This document shows, piece by piece, positions 24,440 through 34,615 of a DNA stretch of 64,000 bases (position 1 is the stretch's first letter; each line of letters begins with the position of its first letter). The position numbers and the translations under genes were made by a program. Origin of the DNA: AP-16 sp963755055 (lineage in GTDB: Bacteria; Pseudomonadota; Alphaproteobacteria; Rhizobiales; Xanthobacteraceae); contig CAVWIS010000047.1 of the NCBI GenBank assembly GCA_963755055.1, forward strand, positions 47,011-111,010, in the 5' to 3' direction. Under the pieces are notes generated by a model. That model made no database searches, was not told where the DNA came from, and saw only the letters and a list, made by a program, of their open reading frames with translations.

Positions 24440-26719
24440 CTAGCCGCTGTCGCCGGGCTGAATCTGCCGCAGGACTTTTTCCGCCGTGATCGGCAGCGAG
24501 GTGATCCAGCACCCGGTCGCCGCCGCGATGGCGTTGGCGACGGTCGCCGGCGGCTCGATGCAGGGCGGCTCGCCGACGCCCTTGGCGCCGTAGGGACCAT
24601 GCCGGCTCGGGCATTCGACGAGGATCGACTCCACCCGCGGCATGTCGAGCGAGGTCGGCATCTTGTAGTCGGTCAGGCTGGCATTGAGCACCCGGCCGTC
24701 CTGGTAGACGATCTCCTCGGACAGCGCCTGGCCGAGCCCCTGGCTGACGCCGCCTTCGATCTGTCCCTCGATGTAGGTCGGGTTGATCGCGAAGCCGACG
24801 TCCTGCGCCACCACGTAGCGGTGGATGGTGATTTCTCCGGTCTCGCGGTCGACGCTGAGGTCGGCGGCATGGGCATGGAAGCTCGGGGTGTTCCAGGCCG
24901 GCAGAGGGTGGTTCTCGACGCGCCCGGGATCGTGCGCCGGCGGCGGGGCGATGGCGGTGCCGTGGGCGATCAGCCCGCCGCCGGTCGTCTGCGAGAGCCG
25001 CGCCAGCTCGGCGAGCGTGATCCGGTGGTTGCGGGCGACCACGGATTTTTCCCTCAGCGTCATCTCCTCGGGCGGGATCTTCAGCTGCCGGCTGGCAAGC
25101 GCAAAAATCTGCTGGCGCAAGGTCTCGGCGGCCGCCCGGCAGGCATTGCCCACCGAGAACGCGGTGCGACTGCCCTGCGCGCCGTAATCATAAGGTGCCG
25201 TCTGGGTGTCGACCGTGGCGATGCTGATGTCGGTGAGGTCGAGGGAAAGCTCCTCGGCAAGAATCTGCGCCGCGCCGGTGAGCGCGCCGGTGCCGAGCTC
25301 GACGGCGCCGCTGGTCAGCGCCACCGTGCCGTCGGGGTTGAGCTTGACGTAGACGCCGGAAGAGCCGCCGGTGGTCATCCACCAGCTGCAGGCGATCCCC
25401 TTGCCGCGACCCGGTGCCGGGCGCCGGTCGTGCCAGCCGATCGCATCGGCGGCACGGCGCAGACATTCCTCGATGCTGACCGCCTCCAGCAACTCTCCCG
25501 CCGGGCCGAGATCGCCGTCGCGCACCACGTTGCGCAGGCGGAGCTCCAAGGGGTCGATCCCGAGGTCGGCCGCGATCATGTCCATCTGGCATTCGACGGC
25601 GAAATTGGCCATCGGCCCGGAGGGCGCGCGAAACGATCCGCTCGGAACCTTGTTGGTGTAGACCGCAAGACTCTCCAGCCTGAGATTCGGCGTGCGGTAG
25701 GGCCCGACCAGGATCTGCAGCGCGACCGCCGCGGTGCCGGGGCCGGATCCCGAATAGGCGCCGCAATCGACCATGACACGACCTTCGCGCGCCAGGATGC
25801 GGCCATCCTCGGTCACGCCGGTCTTCACCGTGATGATCGAGGACTGGCGTGGATGGGCGGCGATCAGCTCCTCCTCGCTGGTCGTGATCATCTTGACCGG
25901 GCGGCCGCATTTTCGCGCCAGCAGCGCACAAAAGTGCTCGACCCCGATCCGCAGCTTGCCGCCGAAGCCGCCGCCAATGCCCGGCACCACCACGCGGATC
26001 TCTGACGGCGGCAGCTCCAGGATGTCGGAGAGCGTGGTCTGCACCTCGTAGGGCAGCTGGGCGTTCGACCACACCGTCAAGGCCCCGTTGCCGTCCCAGG
26101 CGGCAACCGCGGCCCGCGGCTCGGTATATCCGGCATGCTGCAGCGCCGTGGTGAAGCGGTGCTCGTACACTCGATGGGACTGCGCAAACGCCGCATCGAC
26201 GTCGCCGTGATGCATCCTCGACCGCGCCGCGACGTTGCCCTCGCGCGCGATGAACGGTAGTACCTTGTAGTTCCGCCAGTCCGGATGCAGCAGCGGGGCA
26301 TCCGGCGCCAGCGCGGCTTCCGGATCATAGATCGGATTGAGTTTCTCGATCTCGACGTCGATTGCCGAAAGCGCCGCCTCGGCGATCTCCAGCGTGGTGG
26401 CCGCTACCGCGGCGATCGGGTGGCCGACAAAGCGCACCTCGTCGGTGGCGAACGCCGTGATGTCCTTGATGGCATTGCCGTAGCGGACCCGCGGCACGTC
26501 GGCCGAGGTGATCACGGTGCGCACGCCCGGCATCGCCCGCGCCCGGCTCGCATCGACACGGAGGATTTTTCCGCGCGGCACCTCGCTGCGCAGGATTTTT
26601 CCGTACAGCATGCCGGGCAGCGCCATGTCGGCGCCGTAGACATGGCGGCCGGTGACTTTAGCGGCGCCGTCGAGACGCGGCAGCCTTCGGCCGGCGACGA
26701 GGAATTCGTTGCGCAGCAT
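24440..26719 (-). CDS. Xanthine dehydrogenase-family molybdopterin subunit
   Basis: 759-aa catalytic subunit of a molybdenum hydroxylase. Molybdopterin contacts include GIGGGFGGKLRIGVEH and GSFRAPSGPMANFAVE; the catalytic Glu is in GAKGVGEPPC near the C-terminus. I chose ATG 26719 (MLRNEF), just after the stop of the Fe-S subunit gene. Such enzymes hydroxylate aromatic N-heterocycles, aldehydes or purines; this one probably starts degradation of the locus substrate. Confidence 0.92.
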   Translation of the reverse strand: MLRNEFLVAGRRLPRLDGAAKVTGRHVYGADMALPGMLYGKILRSEVPRGKILRVDASRARAMPGVRTVITSADVPRVRYGNAIKDITAFATDEVRFVGHPIAAVAATTLEIAEAALSAIDVEIEKLNPIYDPEAALAPDAPLLHPDWRNYKVLPFIAREGNVAARSRMHHGDVDAAFAQSHRVYEHRFTTALQHAGYTEPRAAVAAWDGNGALTVWSNAQLPYEVQTTLSDILELPPSEIRVVVPGIGGGFGGKLRIGVEHFCALLARKCGRPVKMITTSEEELIAAHPRQSSIITVKTGVTEDGRILAREGRVMVDCGAYSGSGPGTAAVALQILVGPYRTPNLRLESLAVYTNKVPSGSFRAPSGPMANFAVECQMDMIAADLGIDPLELRLRNVVRDGDLGPAGELLEAVSIEECLRRAADAIGWHDRRPAPGRGKGIACSWWMTTGGSSGVYVKLNPDGTVALTSGAVELGTGALTGAAQILAEELSLDLTDISIATVDTQTAPYDYGAQGSRTAFSVGNACRAAAETLRQQIFALASRQLKIPPEEMTLREKSVVARNHRITLAELARLSQTTGGGLIAHGTAIAPPPAHDPGRVENHPLPAWNTPSFHAHAADLSVDRETGEITIHRYVVAQDVGFAINPTYIEGQIEGGVSQGLGQALSEEIVYQDGRVLNASLTDYKMPTSLDMPRVESILVECPSRHGPYGAKGVGEPPCIEPPATVANAIAAATGCWITSLPITAEKVLRQIQPGDSG

Positions 26720-26721
26720 CG

Positions 26722-27207
26722 CTACGCCCCCGTTCTCATGCGGCTCGCCGCGGCGGCGATCGCGTCGACGATCTTCTGATAGCCGGTGCAACGGCACAGC
26801 GTCCCGCAGATCGCCTCGCGGATCTCATCATGCGTCGGTACCCGGTCGGGATGCTCGTCGAGGAACGATTTTGCCGTGAGAATCATGCCCGGGATGCAGT
26901 AGCCGCACTGGACAGCGCCGAGTTCGATGAAGGCCGCCTGCAGGGGATGCAGGTGTTCCGGGTCGCCGAGCCCCTCGATGGTCACGATGTCACGGCCACG
27001 GCATTGCGCGGCGAGCAGGATGCAGGAATTCACCGCCTTGCCATCGAGCAGCACTGTGCACACGCCGCACTCGCCCTCGAGGCAATTCTCCTTGGTGCCG
27101 CCGAGGCCGAGATGGGTGCGCAGCACGTGCAGCAGCGTCCAATGCGGCTCGACCAGCACCTCGTGCGCCTCGCCGTTGATGGTCAGCCAGAGGGGCGAGC
27201 GGCTCAT
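26722..27207 (-). CDS. Molybdenum hydroxylase [2Fe-2S] subunit
   Basis: 161-aa small subunit with two [2Fe-2S] sites: the plant-type set in CLEGECGVC plus SCILL, and the second set in CGYCIPGM and CRCTGYQ. It passes electrons from the molybdenum subunit to the FAD subunit. The start at 27207 overlaps the FAD-subunit stop (ATGA). Confidence 0.94.
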   Translation of the reverse strand: MSRSPLWLTINGEAHEVLVEPHWTLLHVLRTHLGLGGTKENCLEGECGVCTVLLDGKAVNSCILLAAQCRGRDIVTIEGLGDPEHLHPLQAAFIELGAVQCGYCIPGMILTAKSFLDEHPDRVPTHDEIREAICGTLCRCTGYQKIVDAIAAAASRMRTGA

Positions 27208-28073
27208 GAGGTGCCCTCGATCCGTGAGACGCACTGCGCCAGGGCGCGCGCGGTCAGCGCCTGCACCAGACGCAAGCGATAGTCCGCTGACGCCCGCACG
27301 TCGCTGATCGGATGGCAGGCCTCGGCGGCGAGCCGCCCGGCTTCGGCCAAGGCGTCGGCCGACGGCTCGCGTCCCTCCAGCGCGGTTTCGGCGGCGCGCG
27401 CACACACCGCCGTGGCGTCGACCGCGCCCAGCGCGATCCGCACGTCGCGGCATGCGCCGCGCGGGCTGAGGCCGAGGCGGGTCGCGATGCAGACGACGGA
27501 GATCTCCATGGCGCGCCGCCGCCCGGCCTTGATGAAGCTCGTGGCGCTTGCAGGCTGCAGCGCGGCAAAGCGGATCTGCGTCAACAGCTCGTCCGGCTGG
27601 CGCGCGGTGCGGCCGGGCCCGAGCAGGAAATCTTCCAGGCGGATTTCGCGCGTACCGTCGGGACGCGCCAGCGTCAGCTCGGCGTCGAGCGCCAGCAGGG
27701 CGACCACGACGTCGGCGGCGGGCGATCCGTTGACGATGTTGCCGCCGACGGTCGCCCGGTTGCGGATCTGATGCCCGCCCACCACGCGCGCCGCTTCGGG
27801 AAGCGCCGCCAGCGCGCCCCGGAAACCTTCGTGTCTCTCAATCGCCTTGTGGGTGGTCAGCGCACCGATCATCCAGACATTGGTGTCGTAGCGGATGCCG
27901 GCGAGATCGCCGAGGTGACCGAGATCGATCAGATGCTCGGGCGCCTGGCGCCTCTTGGCGATCTGCACGATGAGGTCGGTGCCTCCGGCGAGGAAGCGCG
28001 AGTTCTCGCCGAGCGAGCGGGCCAGTTGCACCGCCTCGGCGATCGACGCCGGATGGTGCAGGGTGAAGCTCAT
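27204..28073 (-). CDS. Molybdenum hydroxylase FAD-binding subunit
   Basis: 289-aa medium subunit of the CO-dehydrogenase/xanthine-dehydrogenase type. FAD contacts are FLAGGTDLIVQIAKRR (residues 27-42) and TVGGNIVNGSPAADVV. Intact and in frame, unlike the genes just upstream. Its start overlaps the end of the frameshifted LLM gene by 4 bp. Confidence 0.93.
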   Translation of the reverse strand: MSFTLHHPASIAEAVQLARSLGENSRFLAGGTDLIVQIAKRRQAPEHLIDLGHLGDLAGIRYDTNVWMIGALTTHKAIERHEGFRGALAALPEAARVVGGHQIRNRATVGGNIVNGSPAADVVVALLALDAELTLARPDGTREIRLEDFLLGPGRTARQPDELLTQIRFAALQPASATSFIKAGRRRAMEISVVCIATRLGLSPRGACRDVRIALGAVDATAVCARAAETALEGREPSADALAEAGRLAAEACHPISDVRASADYRLRLVQALTARALAQCVSRIEGTS

Positions 28074-29105
28074 GGCACCCTGGCGGCTTCGACCGCCGGC
28101 CAGATTTTTTTGCCGAACGTCTCGATGACGGCGTCGATCGAACCGCCCGGCGGCGCCAGCGGGCGGATGATGATCGAGCCGATGCCGGCGCGCCGCAGCG
28201 CCACCGCGTGAGCGATGATCTCGTCGGCGGTGCCGCCCAGCGTGAAGGCGTCGACGTGGCGGTCGGTGGTGAGCGGCAGCAGCGGCAGGTACGGCTTGAC
28301 GCCTTCCGCATACGGCGCGTCGCCGATACTTGCGATCGCCTCGGCGGGGAGCGTCAGCCCCTGCGCCTCGGCGGTCGCGAGTTTGAGCGAGCCGCGGCCG
28401 AGCAGCCGGGCAACGCCAGGGCGCAGCACGTCGCGCGCCGCGCGTCCGTCGGCCGCCACGCTGGCGTTGAGCCGCGCGATCAGTCTTACCTCGGCGGCCG
28501 GCCGCCCGGCCTTCCCGGCGCCGCGCTCGACCTCGGCGCGCAGCGCGCCGACCTCCGCCACCGAGCCGCAGGCCTCCATGATCGATCGCATCGGCCACCG
28601 CGCCGGCCATGCGCTGGCCGAGCGGTCCGTTGCTCGCCACATAGACCGGGATGTCGGCGCGGCCGGGCTTGAAGCTCAGATGCCCGTTGCGGAACGCGAT
28701 GACCTCGCCTTGGAAATCGACCTCGTCGCCGCGCAGCAGCCGGCGGATCAGCTCGATCATCTCCCGCATGGCGCGCGGCGGCTTTTTCCGCTCGATGCCG
28801 AGCTCGGCAAAACCCGACACGCCGGCGCCGATGCCGAGCACGGCGCGCCCGCCGGAAATCTCGTCGAGGGTGGCGATCGCCATCGCGGTCAGCGCCGGAT
28901 GCCGGGCGAACGGATCGGTGACGCAGGGACCGAGCGCGACCCGGCTGGTGCTGGCGGCGATGACCGCGAGGCAGGAATAGACCTCGCGATAGAAGCGCTC
29001 GTCGGCGAGCCACACCTTGTCGAAACCGCTTTGCTCGGCGAGTTGGGCGCGCTCCGTCAATTGCGCGACCGGCGCGTCGCCGAGCATCAGCAATTGCAGG
29101 CTCAC
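28070..29105 (-). pseudogene. LLM-class oxidoreductase, one frameshift
   Basis: Luciferase-like flavin or F420 enzyme. The first part (from 29105, MSLQLLMLGDAPVAQLTERA to GPLGQRMAGAVADAI) is in one frame; the rest (MEACGSVAEVGALRAEVERG to the end) is in another. One extra base near 28585 explains the switch, and the total length is 3n+1. Its end is coupled to the FAD-subunit gene. It could be a true mutation or a sequence error; without it the protein would be about 344 aa and normal for the family. Confidence 0.8.
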
Positions 29106-29118
29106 GCTGGCGCTCCTG

Positions 29119-29439
29119 TCATTCCACCACCTCGGCCGTCAGGTAGATGTTCTTGGCGCGGTCGAGATAATGGTCGTAGAGTTCCTTGAGCAGCGCCGCG
29201 CCTTCGGGCGAGGCGAGATCCTTCTGATGCTGCGCCAGATCCTTCACCTCGATCCGCTCGACATATTGCCATCCGGCACCGGGAGCGCCGGTGATCGGGC
29301 CTTCGATCCGGTGCACGCGATAGCTGACGAAATTCGGGTTGCTGCCCGTATAGGCATAGTCGCGCTCGCGCACCCAGCGTTCGTAGTCGGCGGGTGCGAC
29401 GCCCGGCTTAAGCGTGGTGATGACGAAATTGACCGGCAT
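29119..29439 (-). CDS. RedY/HapK-like small protein
   Basis: 106-aa protein starting MPVNFVITTLKPGVAPADYE with RWVRERDYAYTGSNPNFVSY, matching the RedY-like dimeric alpha/beta-barrel family. GGGAGG precedes the ATG. Intact although both neighbours are frameshifted. Proteins of this group act in pathways with reactive small molecules; the role here is unknown. Confidence 0.7.
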   Translation of the reverse strand: MPVNFVITTLKPGVAPADYERWVRERDYAYTGSNPNFVSYRVHRIEGPITGAPGAGWQYVERIEVKDLAQHQKDLASPEGAALLKELYDHYLDRAKNIYLTAEVVE

Positions 29440-30995
29440 CGGTCGACCTCCCTGGCGCTGCCGGCTCGAATGTCGCCGACGACCTTGACGCGGACCCTGA
29501 GCGCATTGCCCGGCAGATAGGCGATCGGGATGTCCTCGGCCTCGACCATGATCAGGGTCTCGGCCTCCGCGCCGGCCTCGACCGCCCGGCTTTCGGCGAG
29601 CGCCCGCGCCCGCGCGATCGCCTCGCTGCGCTCGACGCCCTGGTACACCTGGTCGACCTCGCCGCTGACCTGGGCGATGGCGGCACCGACCGCGTTGGCG
29701 CAGCCGCCATGCTCGACCCGCACGACGCGGCTGACGCCCTCCAGGCGGTCGGGAATGAGGAAGCGCCGCCGCCGACCGCCAGCAGCACGACATCGCCCGC
29801 CTGGGTCTTGATGCGGTCCGCATGAGTTCTCGATCATCTGCTTGCGCCCGCGCGATCACCGCGTCGATCATCGCCTTCGGCAGATGCGCCACCCGGCGCC
29901 GCTCGCCGATATCCGCGAGACCCGCCGCGACCGCGACGTCGGTCGCGGTCAGCGTCTGGCCGCCGAACACCAGCGCCTCTTCGATCAGGCGATAGCCGAC
30001 GCTCTGCGGGCCGACGGTCCGATGGTCCGGGTCGACCAGGCTTCCGCCGCCCAACCCGATCGACACCAGGTCGGGCATGCGGAACAGGGTGCGCACTCCG
30101 CCGACATGCACCACCGTGTTGGCCTGGCGGGGAAAGCCCGCCTGCAGATGGCCGAAATCGGTGGTGGTGCCGCCGACATCGGCGACGATCGCGTCGTCGA
30201 GTTTTGACAGATAGGCCGCCCCGCGCATCGAGTTGGTCGGCCCGGAGGCGAAGCTGAACACCGGGAGCGCGCGCGCATGTGCCGCCGCCGCCACGGTGCC
30301 GTCGTTCTGCGTGATGAACAGCGGCACGGTCAGCCCGCTCTCCGCCATGGCGCGCTCAAAACCCTCGACGGTGCGCCGCGCCAGCGGCACCAGGGCGGCG
30401 TTGAGCAGCGCCGCGTTCTCCCGCTCCAGAAGTCCGATGCCGCCGAGCAGATGCGAGCAGGTGACGGAGACGTCGGGAATTTCCTCGCGCAGGATGTTTG
30501 CCGCCGTTTCCTCGTCGGTCGGCGACCAGCGGCGAGAACATCGCAGCGATGGCGACGTCGCGCAGCCCGCGGGATCGGATGTCGCGGGCGGCGGCGCGGA
30601 CCTCGCCGACATTGAGCGGCATGAACGGGCGGCCGTCATAGTCGTGGCCGCCCTCGATCATGCAGACGGCGCCCGTCGCCAGTGCGGCCAGATCCGCCGG
30701 CCAGTCGCAGAACGGTGGCAGCGACGTGGTCGCCGGCGCGCCGATGCGCAGCGCCGCGACCTTCGTCAGATCCCGGCGCTGCACCACCGCATTGGTGAAA
30801 TGCGTGGTGCCGATCAGCACCGCGCTGACATCGGCGCCGTTCGCGGTCTGGGCGCGCAGCATGCGCTATCGCCGCCAGGATGCCGCCGGTGACGTCGGCC
30901 GTCGTCGGCGCCTTGACGGCAGCCTCGACCCGGCCGTCCGCGACCAAAACGGCGTCCGTGTTGGTGCCGCCGACGTCGATGCCGATGCGTTTCAC
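29440..30995 (-). pseudogene. Hydantoinase/oxoprolinase HyuA-type, about five frameshifts
   Basis: ATP-dependent hydantoinase A/oxoprolinase family. It starts at GTG 30995 (KRIGIDVGGTNTDAVLVADG), overlapping the DUF917 stop, and continues in pieces in different frames: LRAQTANGADVSAVLIGTTH, then TDEETAANILREE, then VADVGGTTTDFGHLQAGFPR, then FLIPDRLEGVSRVVRVEHGG. Frame changes lie near 30866, 30526, 29852, 29827 and 29765. The true C-terminal end is uncertain. All family landmarks are present, so the gene was complete before the indels. Confidence 0.8.
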
Positions 30996-32064
30996 GATGC
31001 GAATGCCGAATGGAAGTCGATGTCGTATCCGAACGCCCGCGGCCCCACATGGTCGAGGCCGCGCGGCGTGAGAAAGATTTCCGGCGACGGGAGCACGATG
31101 ACGGTCACGCGCTGGCCGTAGCGCACCATCTCGGTGCCGATCGCCTCGCCGCTGTCGCTGTCGAGCACACAGATCAGCTCCGGCGTCGAGGCGAGCGCGG
31201 CGCCGTCGCGCCACACCACCACCCACTCGTTCTGGAAATTGATCGCGGATCTCGGCACGTTGCCGTCGCCCTGGATCACGGTGCTGCCGCGGAGGAATCC
31301 CTCCGTGGTGCGCCGCTCGACTTCGACGACTTTGCCGGCGAACAGGCGCTTTCCCTGACTCGGCCCGCAGGATCGCCTCGATCGGGTCGTCGTGGCGGCG
31401 ATTGGCCGCCATCACCGCCTCGCCGAGCCGGATCGCCTTGCTGGTGGTGCCCGCGAATGCCCCAGCGCTTGACTTCGTCGCCGCGGCGCGGCGCCTTGCA
31501 GGTCGACGGCGACCGAACCGAACTCGGTGCAGACTTTTCGGCTGGTGCGCTCCATCCACTTCCAGGTCGCCGCCCTGGTCACCACCACCTCGTTGCCGCG
31601 CGGGTCCATCGAGGTCAGCGGCGCCGGCGCCAGGTCGCCGACCGCAAAGGTCGTCATCTGCGCCTCCGGATAGGCGCGTCCCATGGCGTCGGCATCGACC
31701 ACCGGAATTTCAGGTGCGCGGCCGCCATCAGCGGCTGCATGCAGTTGCCGCCGCCGATCTCGACCGCCATCACGCCGCGGAATTTCCGGCCGAGATGGTC
31801 CTCCATCACCTCGACGGCGCGGGCGATCATCCGGCTGTCGATCAGCCGTTCCTGGGTGACCAGCGGCGCGCCCATGTTGGAGACCACGGCGACAGCGTCG
31901 TCGTCGGCGAGCTCCTGCGGATCCATCAGCTGGACCCGGACACCCTCGCGATAGAGCCGGCGCAAGTTCAGCAGCGCGTGATACGGGCTGCCGCCGCCTC
32001 CGGTCCCCAGGATCCAGGCGCCGATGGCGAGCGCCTCGATGTCGGCGGCGGAAATCTCTCTCAT
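30992..32064 (-). pseudogene. DUF917-family protein, about four frameshifts
   Basis: Starts MREISAADIEALAIGAWILG at 32064 (ATGA overlap with the IclR stop) and ends FGYDIDFHSAFAS at 30992. Fragments in order: GVMAVEIGGGNCMQPLMAAA, VDADAMGRAYPEAQM, GDEVKRWGI, TTSKAIRLGEAVMAANRRHD, LFAGKVVEVERRTTEGF, QGDGNVPRSAINFQNEWVVV. Frame changes lie near 31708, 31490, 31460 and 31350. DUF917 proteins usually accompany HyuA-type enzymes, as here. Confidence 0.78.
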
Positions 32065-32841
32065 GCGGCTTCCCGCGGCGGCTTCCGCCTGGTCCAGAAC
32101 GTGTCGTCCACCTGGGCGGCGATGCCTCTGGCGGCCTCGATCAGCATGGCGGCAAGCCGCCGCCGTTCCAACTCGGAGACCATGTGGGCGGGGAACGACA
32201 GGCAGAACGCCACGTGCTCGGAATTCGCCGCATCCTTGACACTGACCGCGACAGACCCCACCCCCGGCACGCCCTCGTCGATCGCCTCGCACCAGCCGAC
32301 CCGGCGGACTTGGTCGAGCCGCTCCAGCAGGTCGGGGAACGTCTGCGGAGCGTTCGCCGAGGGCGGGACCAGGGCGCCGGGATAGAGCGTCTGCACGTCG
32401 TCGTCGCCGAGCCGGGCGAGCAGCGTGCGGCCGGTGCTGGTGGCGAAAGCCGGCGCGCGGCTGCCGAGCGGCGTGACCACCCGCAAGGGCTCCCGCCCCA
32501 GATAGGCGCGCAGCACCAGCACATCCGAGCCGTCGAGGATCGACACATAGCCGCTGTGCCGGGTCTCGCGACAGATCGCGCCGAGCGCGGCGTCGGTCAA
32601 ATCCATCAACGATGAATTGTGCCGGTGGAGCCGCGCGATTTCCAGGAACAGCAGCCCGAACTCGATAGCGCGCCGTGCTGCCGACATTGGCGAGCAGGCC
32701 CTCGCGCAGCATGGCCTTGAGCAGCCGCGACGCGGTGCTCTTCGGCATGCCGAGCAGGCGCGCGACCTCGGTCACCGACAGCTCGGGCCGCTCGGCGGAG
32801 AACAATCTCAGGATGCTGACCGCGCTGGTGAGTGCCGACAT
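32061..32841 (-). pseudogene. IclR-family regulator, one frameshift
   Basis: The N-terminal winged helix (SVTEVARLLGMPKSTASRLL) is in frame from ATG 32841; the effector domain (GLLFLEIARLHRHNSSLMDL to the end) is in another frame. Dropping one T near 32660 restores RYRVGLLFLEIARL. It is divergent from the ABC transporter operon, so it was probably the regulator of both divergent units. Confidence 0.8.
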
Positions 32842-32970
32842 GATTCGAGTTGCAAATAATGGAACAGTGGTTCACGTTAACGGAACTCGCTGAGCCGCGC
32901 AAGATGCGCCAATCGTTGCGCGCCGCGACGGCGGGCAGTCGAGGACAGGCTGGCTGGAGGGCCGACGAGG
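32842..32970. promoter_or_regulatory. Divergent promoter region with IclR-like dyad
   Basis: The 129-bp gap between the divergent IclR gene and the transporter operon is AT-richer than its flanks and contains the imperfect dyad TGGAAC-AGTG-GTTCAC (32860-32875). TGGAA/TTCCA half-sites are typical of IclR operators. No confident -35/-10 pair was assigned. Confidence 0.4.
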
Positions 32971-34593
32971 ATGCACGATTTGAAGCGACGGGACGTATTC
33001 AGGCTGGCGGGCGGCATGGCCGCGCTCGCTCTCGGCAGCGCGTCGAGCGGTCAGCAGGCGGCGGCGCAGGATGCCCGCACCCTGACGATCGCCTGGGACA
33101 CCGACATCGACACGCTCGATCCCGCCGCCTTCAAGTCGACCGGTGCCTACGTGGTGCAGGCCAATGTCTACGACAATCCGCTGTCCTGGCGGGTGCAGCC
33201 GGTCGCCGGCTCCCAGGGCCTCTATCGCTCGCAACCGGGCGAGTTCGACGGCAGCGCCATCGAGTCGTGGTCGTTCGAGAACGACGAGGCGACCCTGGTG
33301 ATGAAGCTCCGCCCGGGCCTGACCTTCCCGAGCGGCCGGCCGGTGACCGCCAATGCGATCAAATACATGCTCGATCGCGGCCTGCAGTCGCCGGGCTATA
33401 TCCGGCTCCTGTTCCCGACCCTGCTGGCGGTGACCAAGCCCGAGCAGATCGTGGTGCGCGACGAGCGCACCGTGGCGGTCAACATGCCGGCGTCGAGCCC
33501 GATGACGCTCGACGTGATGGCGCTCTCCAACAATGCGCTGCTCGATCCCGACGAGGTGAAGGCGCACGCCACCGATGCGGACCCGTGGGCGACCGACTGG
33601 CTGAAGCGCAATGCCGCAGGCCTCGGCCCCTATACGCTTGTGAAGAACGAGCCCGGCGTCGAGGTGGTGCTGGAGGCGACAAAAAACTACTGGCGGCCGG
33701 CGCCGCAGTTCCAGCGCCTGGTGTTCAAGTTCGTGCCCAACGAGTCGGACCGCGTCCTGCTGCTCAAGCGCCGCGCCGTCGACATCGTGACCGGCCGCCC
33801 CGGCCTGTCGCCGAAGAGCGTGAAGAGCCTGGAAGGCGAGGCCGGGTTGAAGATCTTCACCGTCCCCGACACCACCTGCCACTGGCTGTGCATGAACGGC
33901 AAGAAGGCCCCGTTCGACAACGTCAAGGTGCGCCAGGCGATCAACTACGCGATCCCGATCCAGGCGATCATTCCCAACGTGCTGTACGGCTACGGCGCGC
34001 AGATGAAGAGCCCGGTGCCGAATCTCACGCCCGGCTACGACGACACGCTCTCGCCCTACAAACATGACATCGCCAAGGCCAAGGCCCTGATGGCCGAGGC
34101 CGGCGTCGCCACGCCGATCCCGGTCGAGCTGGCGATCCGCGTCGGCTGGCTGCCGCACGAGCAGGCGGCGACCTGGATCCAGCGCGAGCTGGAGCAGATC
34201 GGCTTCAAGGTATCGATTGTCAAGGAGACCGATGCGGCGTTCCGTCAGATCGCCTCCAAGGGCGGTCACCAGCTATCGATCGAGTCGTGGCAGTCGTGGA
34301 TCAACGATCCGTTCTATCACCTGTATTTCAACTTCAGCAGCAAGGCGATCAACACCAATACGGCGTTCTACTCCAATCCCGAACTCGACCGGATTTTTGC
34401 CGAGAACATGCTGGCGCCGCGCTCGGACAAGCGTCTCGCCGCCGCCCGGCAGGCGCAAAAGATCCTGATCGACGACGCCGTCTGGGGGTTCCTGTGGTAC
34501 GACAACTGGACCCGGGTGATGCGCTCCGACCTGGTCGGCGTGGAGAAGCGGTGGGACACCTTCGAGCGCTACCAGACCATGAAGCTCGCGTGA
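32971..34593 (+). CDS. Peptide/nickel-type ABC substrate-binding protein
   Basis: 540-aa periplasmic binding protein of the SBP_bac_5 family. The N-terminus has a Tat-like signal (LKRRDVFRLAGG, cut near AAAQ). The mature part has the family features TLTIAWDTDIDTLDPA and LVMKLRPGLTFPSGRPVTA. It heads the transporter operon. Family members bind peptides, opines, nickel or heme; the ligand here is unknown. Confidence 0.92.
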   Translation: MHDLKRRDVFRLAGGMAALALGSASSGQQAAAQDARTLTIAWDTDIDTLDPAAFKSTGAYVVQANVYDNPLSWRVQPVAGSQGLYRSQPGEFDGSAIESWSFENDEATLVMKLRPGLTFPSGRPVTANAIKYMLDRGLQSPGYIRLLFPTLLAVTKPEQIVVRDERTVAVNMPASSPMTLDVMALSNNALLDPDEVKAHATDADPWATDWLKRNAAGLGPYTLVKNEPGVEVVLEATKNYWRPAPQFQRLVFKFVPNESDRVLLLKRRAVDIVTGRPGLSPKSVKSLEGEAGLKIFTVPDTTCHWLCMNGKKAPFDNVKVRQAINYAIPIQAIIPNVLYGYGAQMKSPVPNLTPGYDDTLSPYKHDIAKAKALMAEAGVATPIPVELAIRVGWLPHEQAATWIQRELEQIGFKVSIVKETDAAFRQIASKGGHQLSIESWQSWINDPFYHLYFNFSSKAINTNTAFYSNPELDRIFAENMLAPRSDKRLAAARQAQKILIDDAVWGFLWYDNWTRVMRSDLVGVEKRWDTFERYQTMKLA

Positions 34594-34615
34594 TCGCGCG
34601 GGCCGGCGGGGCGCG

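Noticed and set aside
22647..24443. 598-aa plus-strand frame
   Set aside because: Antisense to fbiC; no ribosome site or domain.
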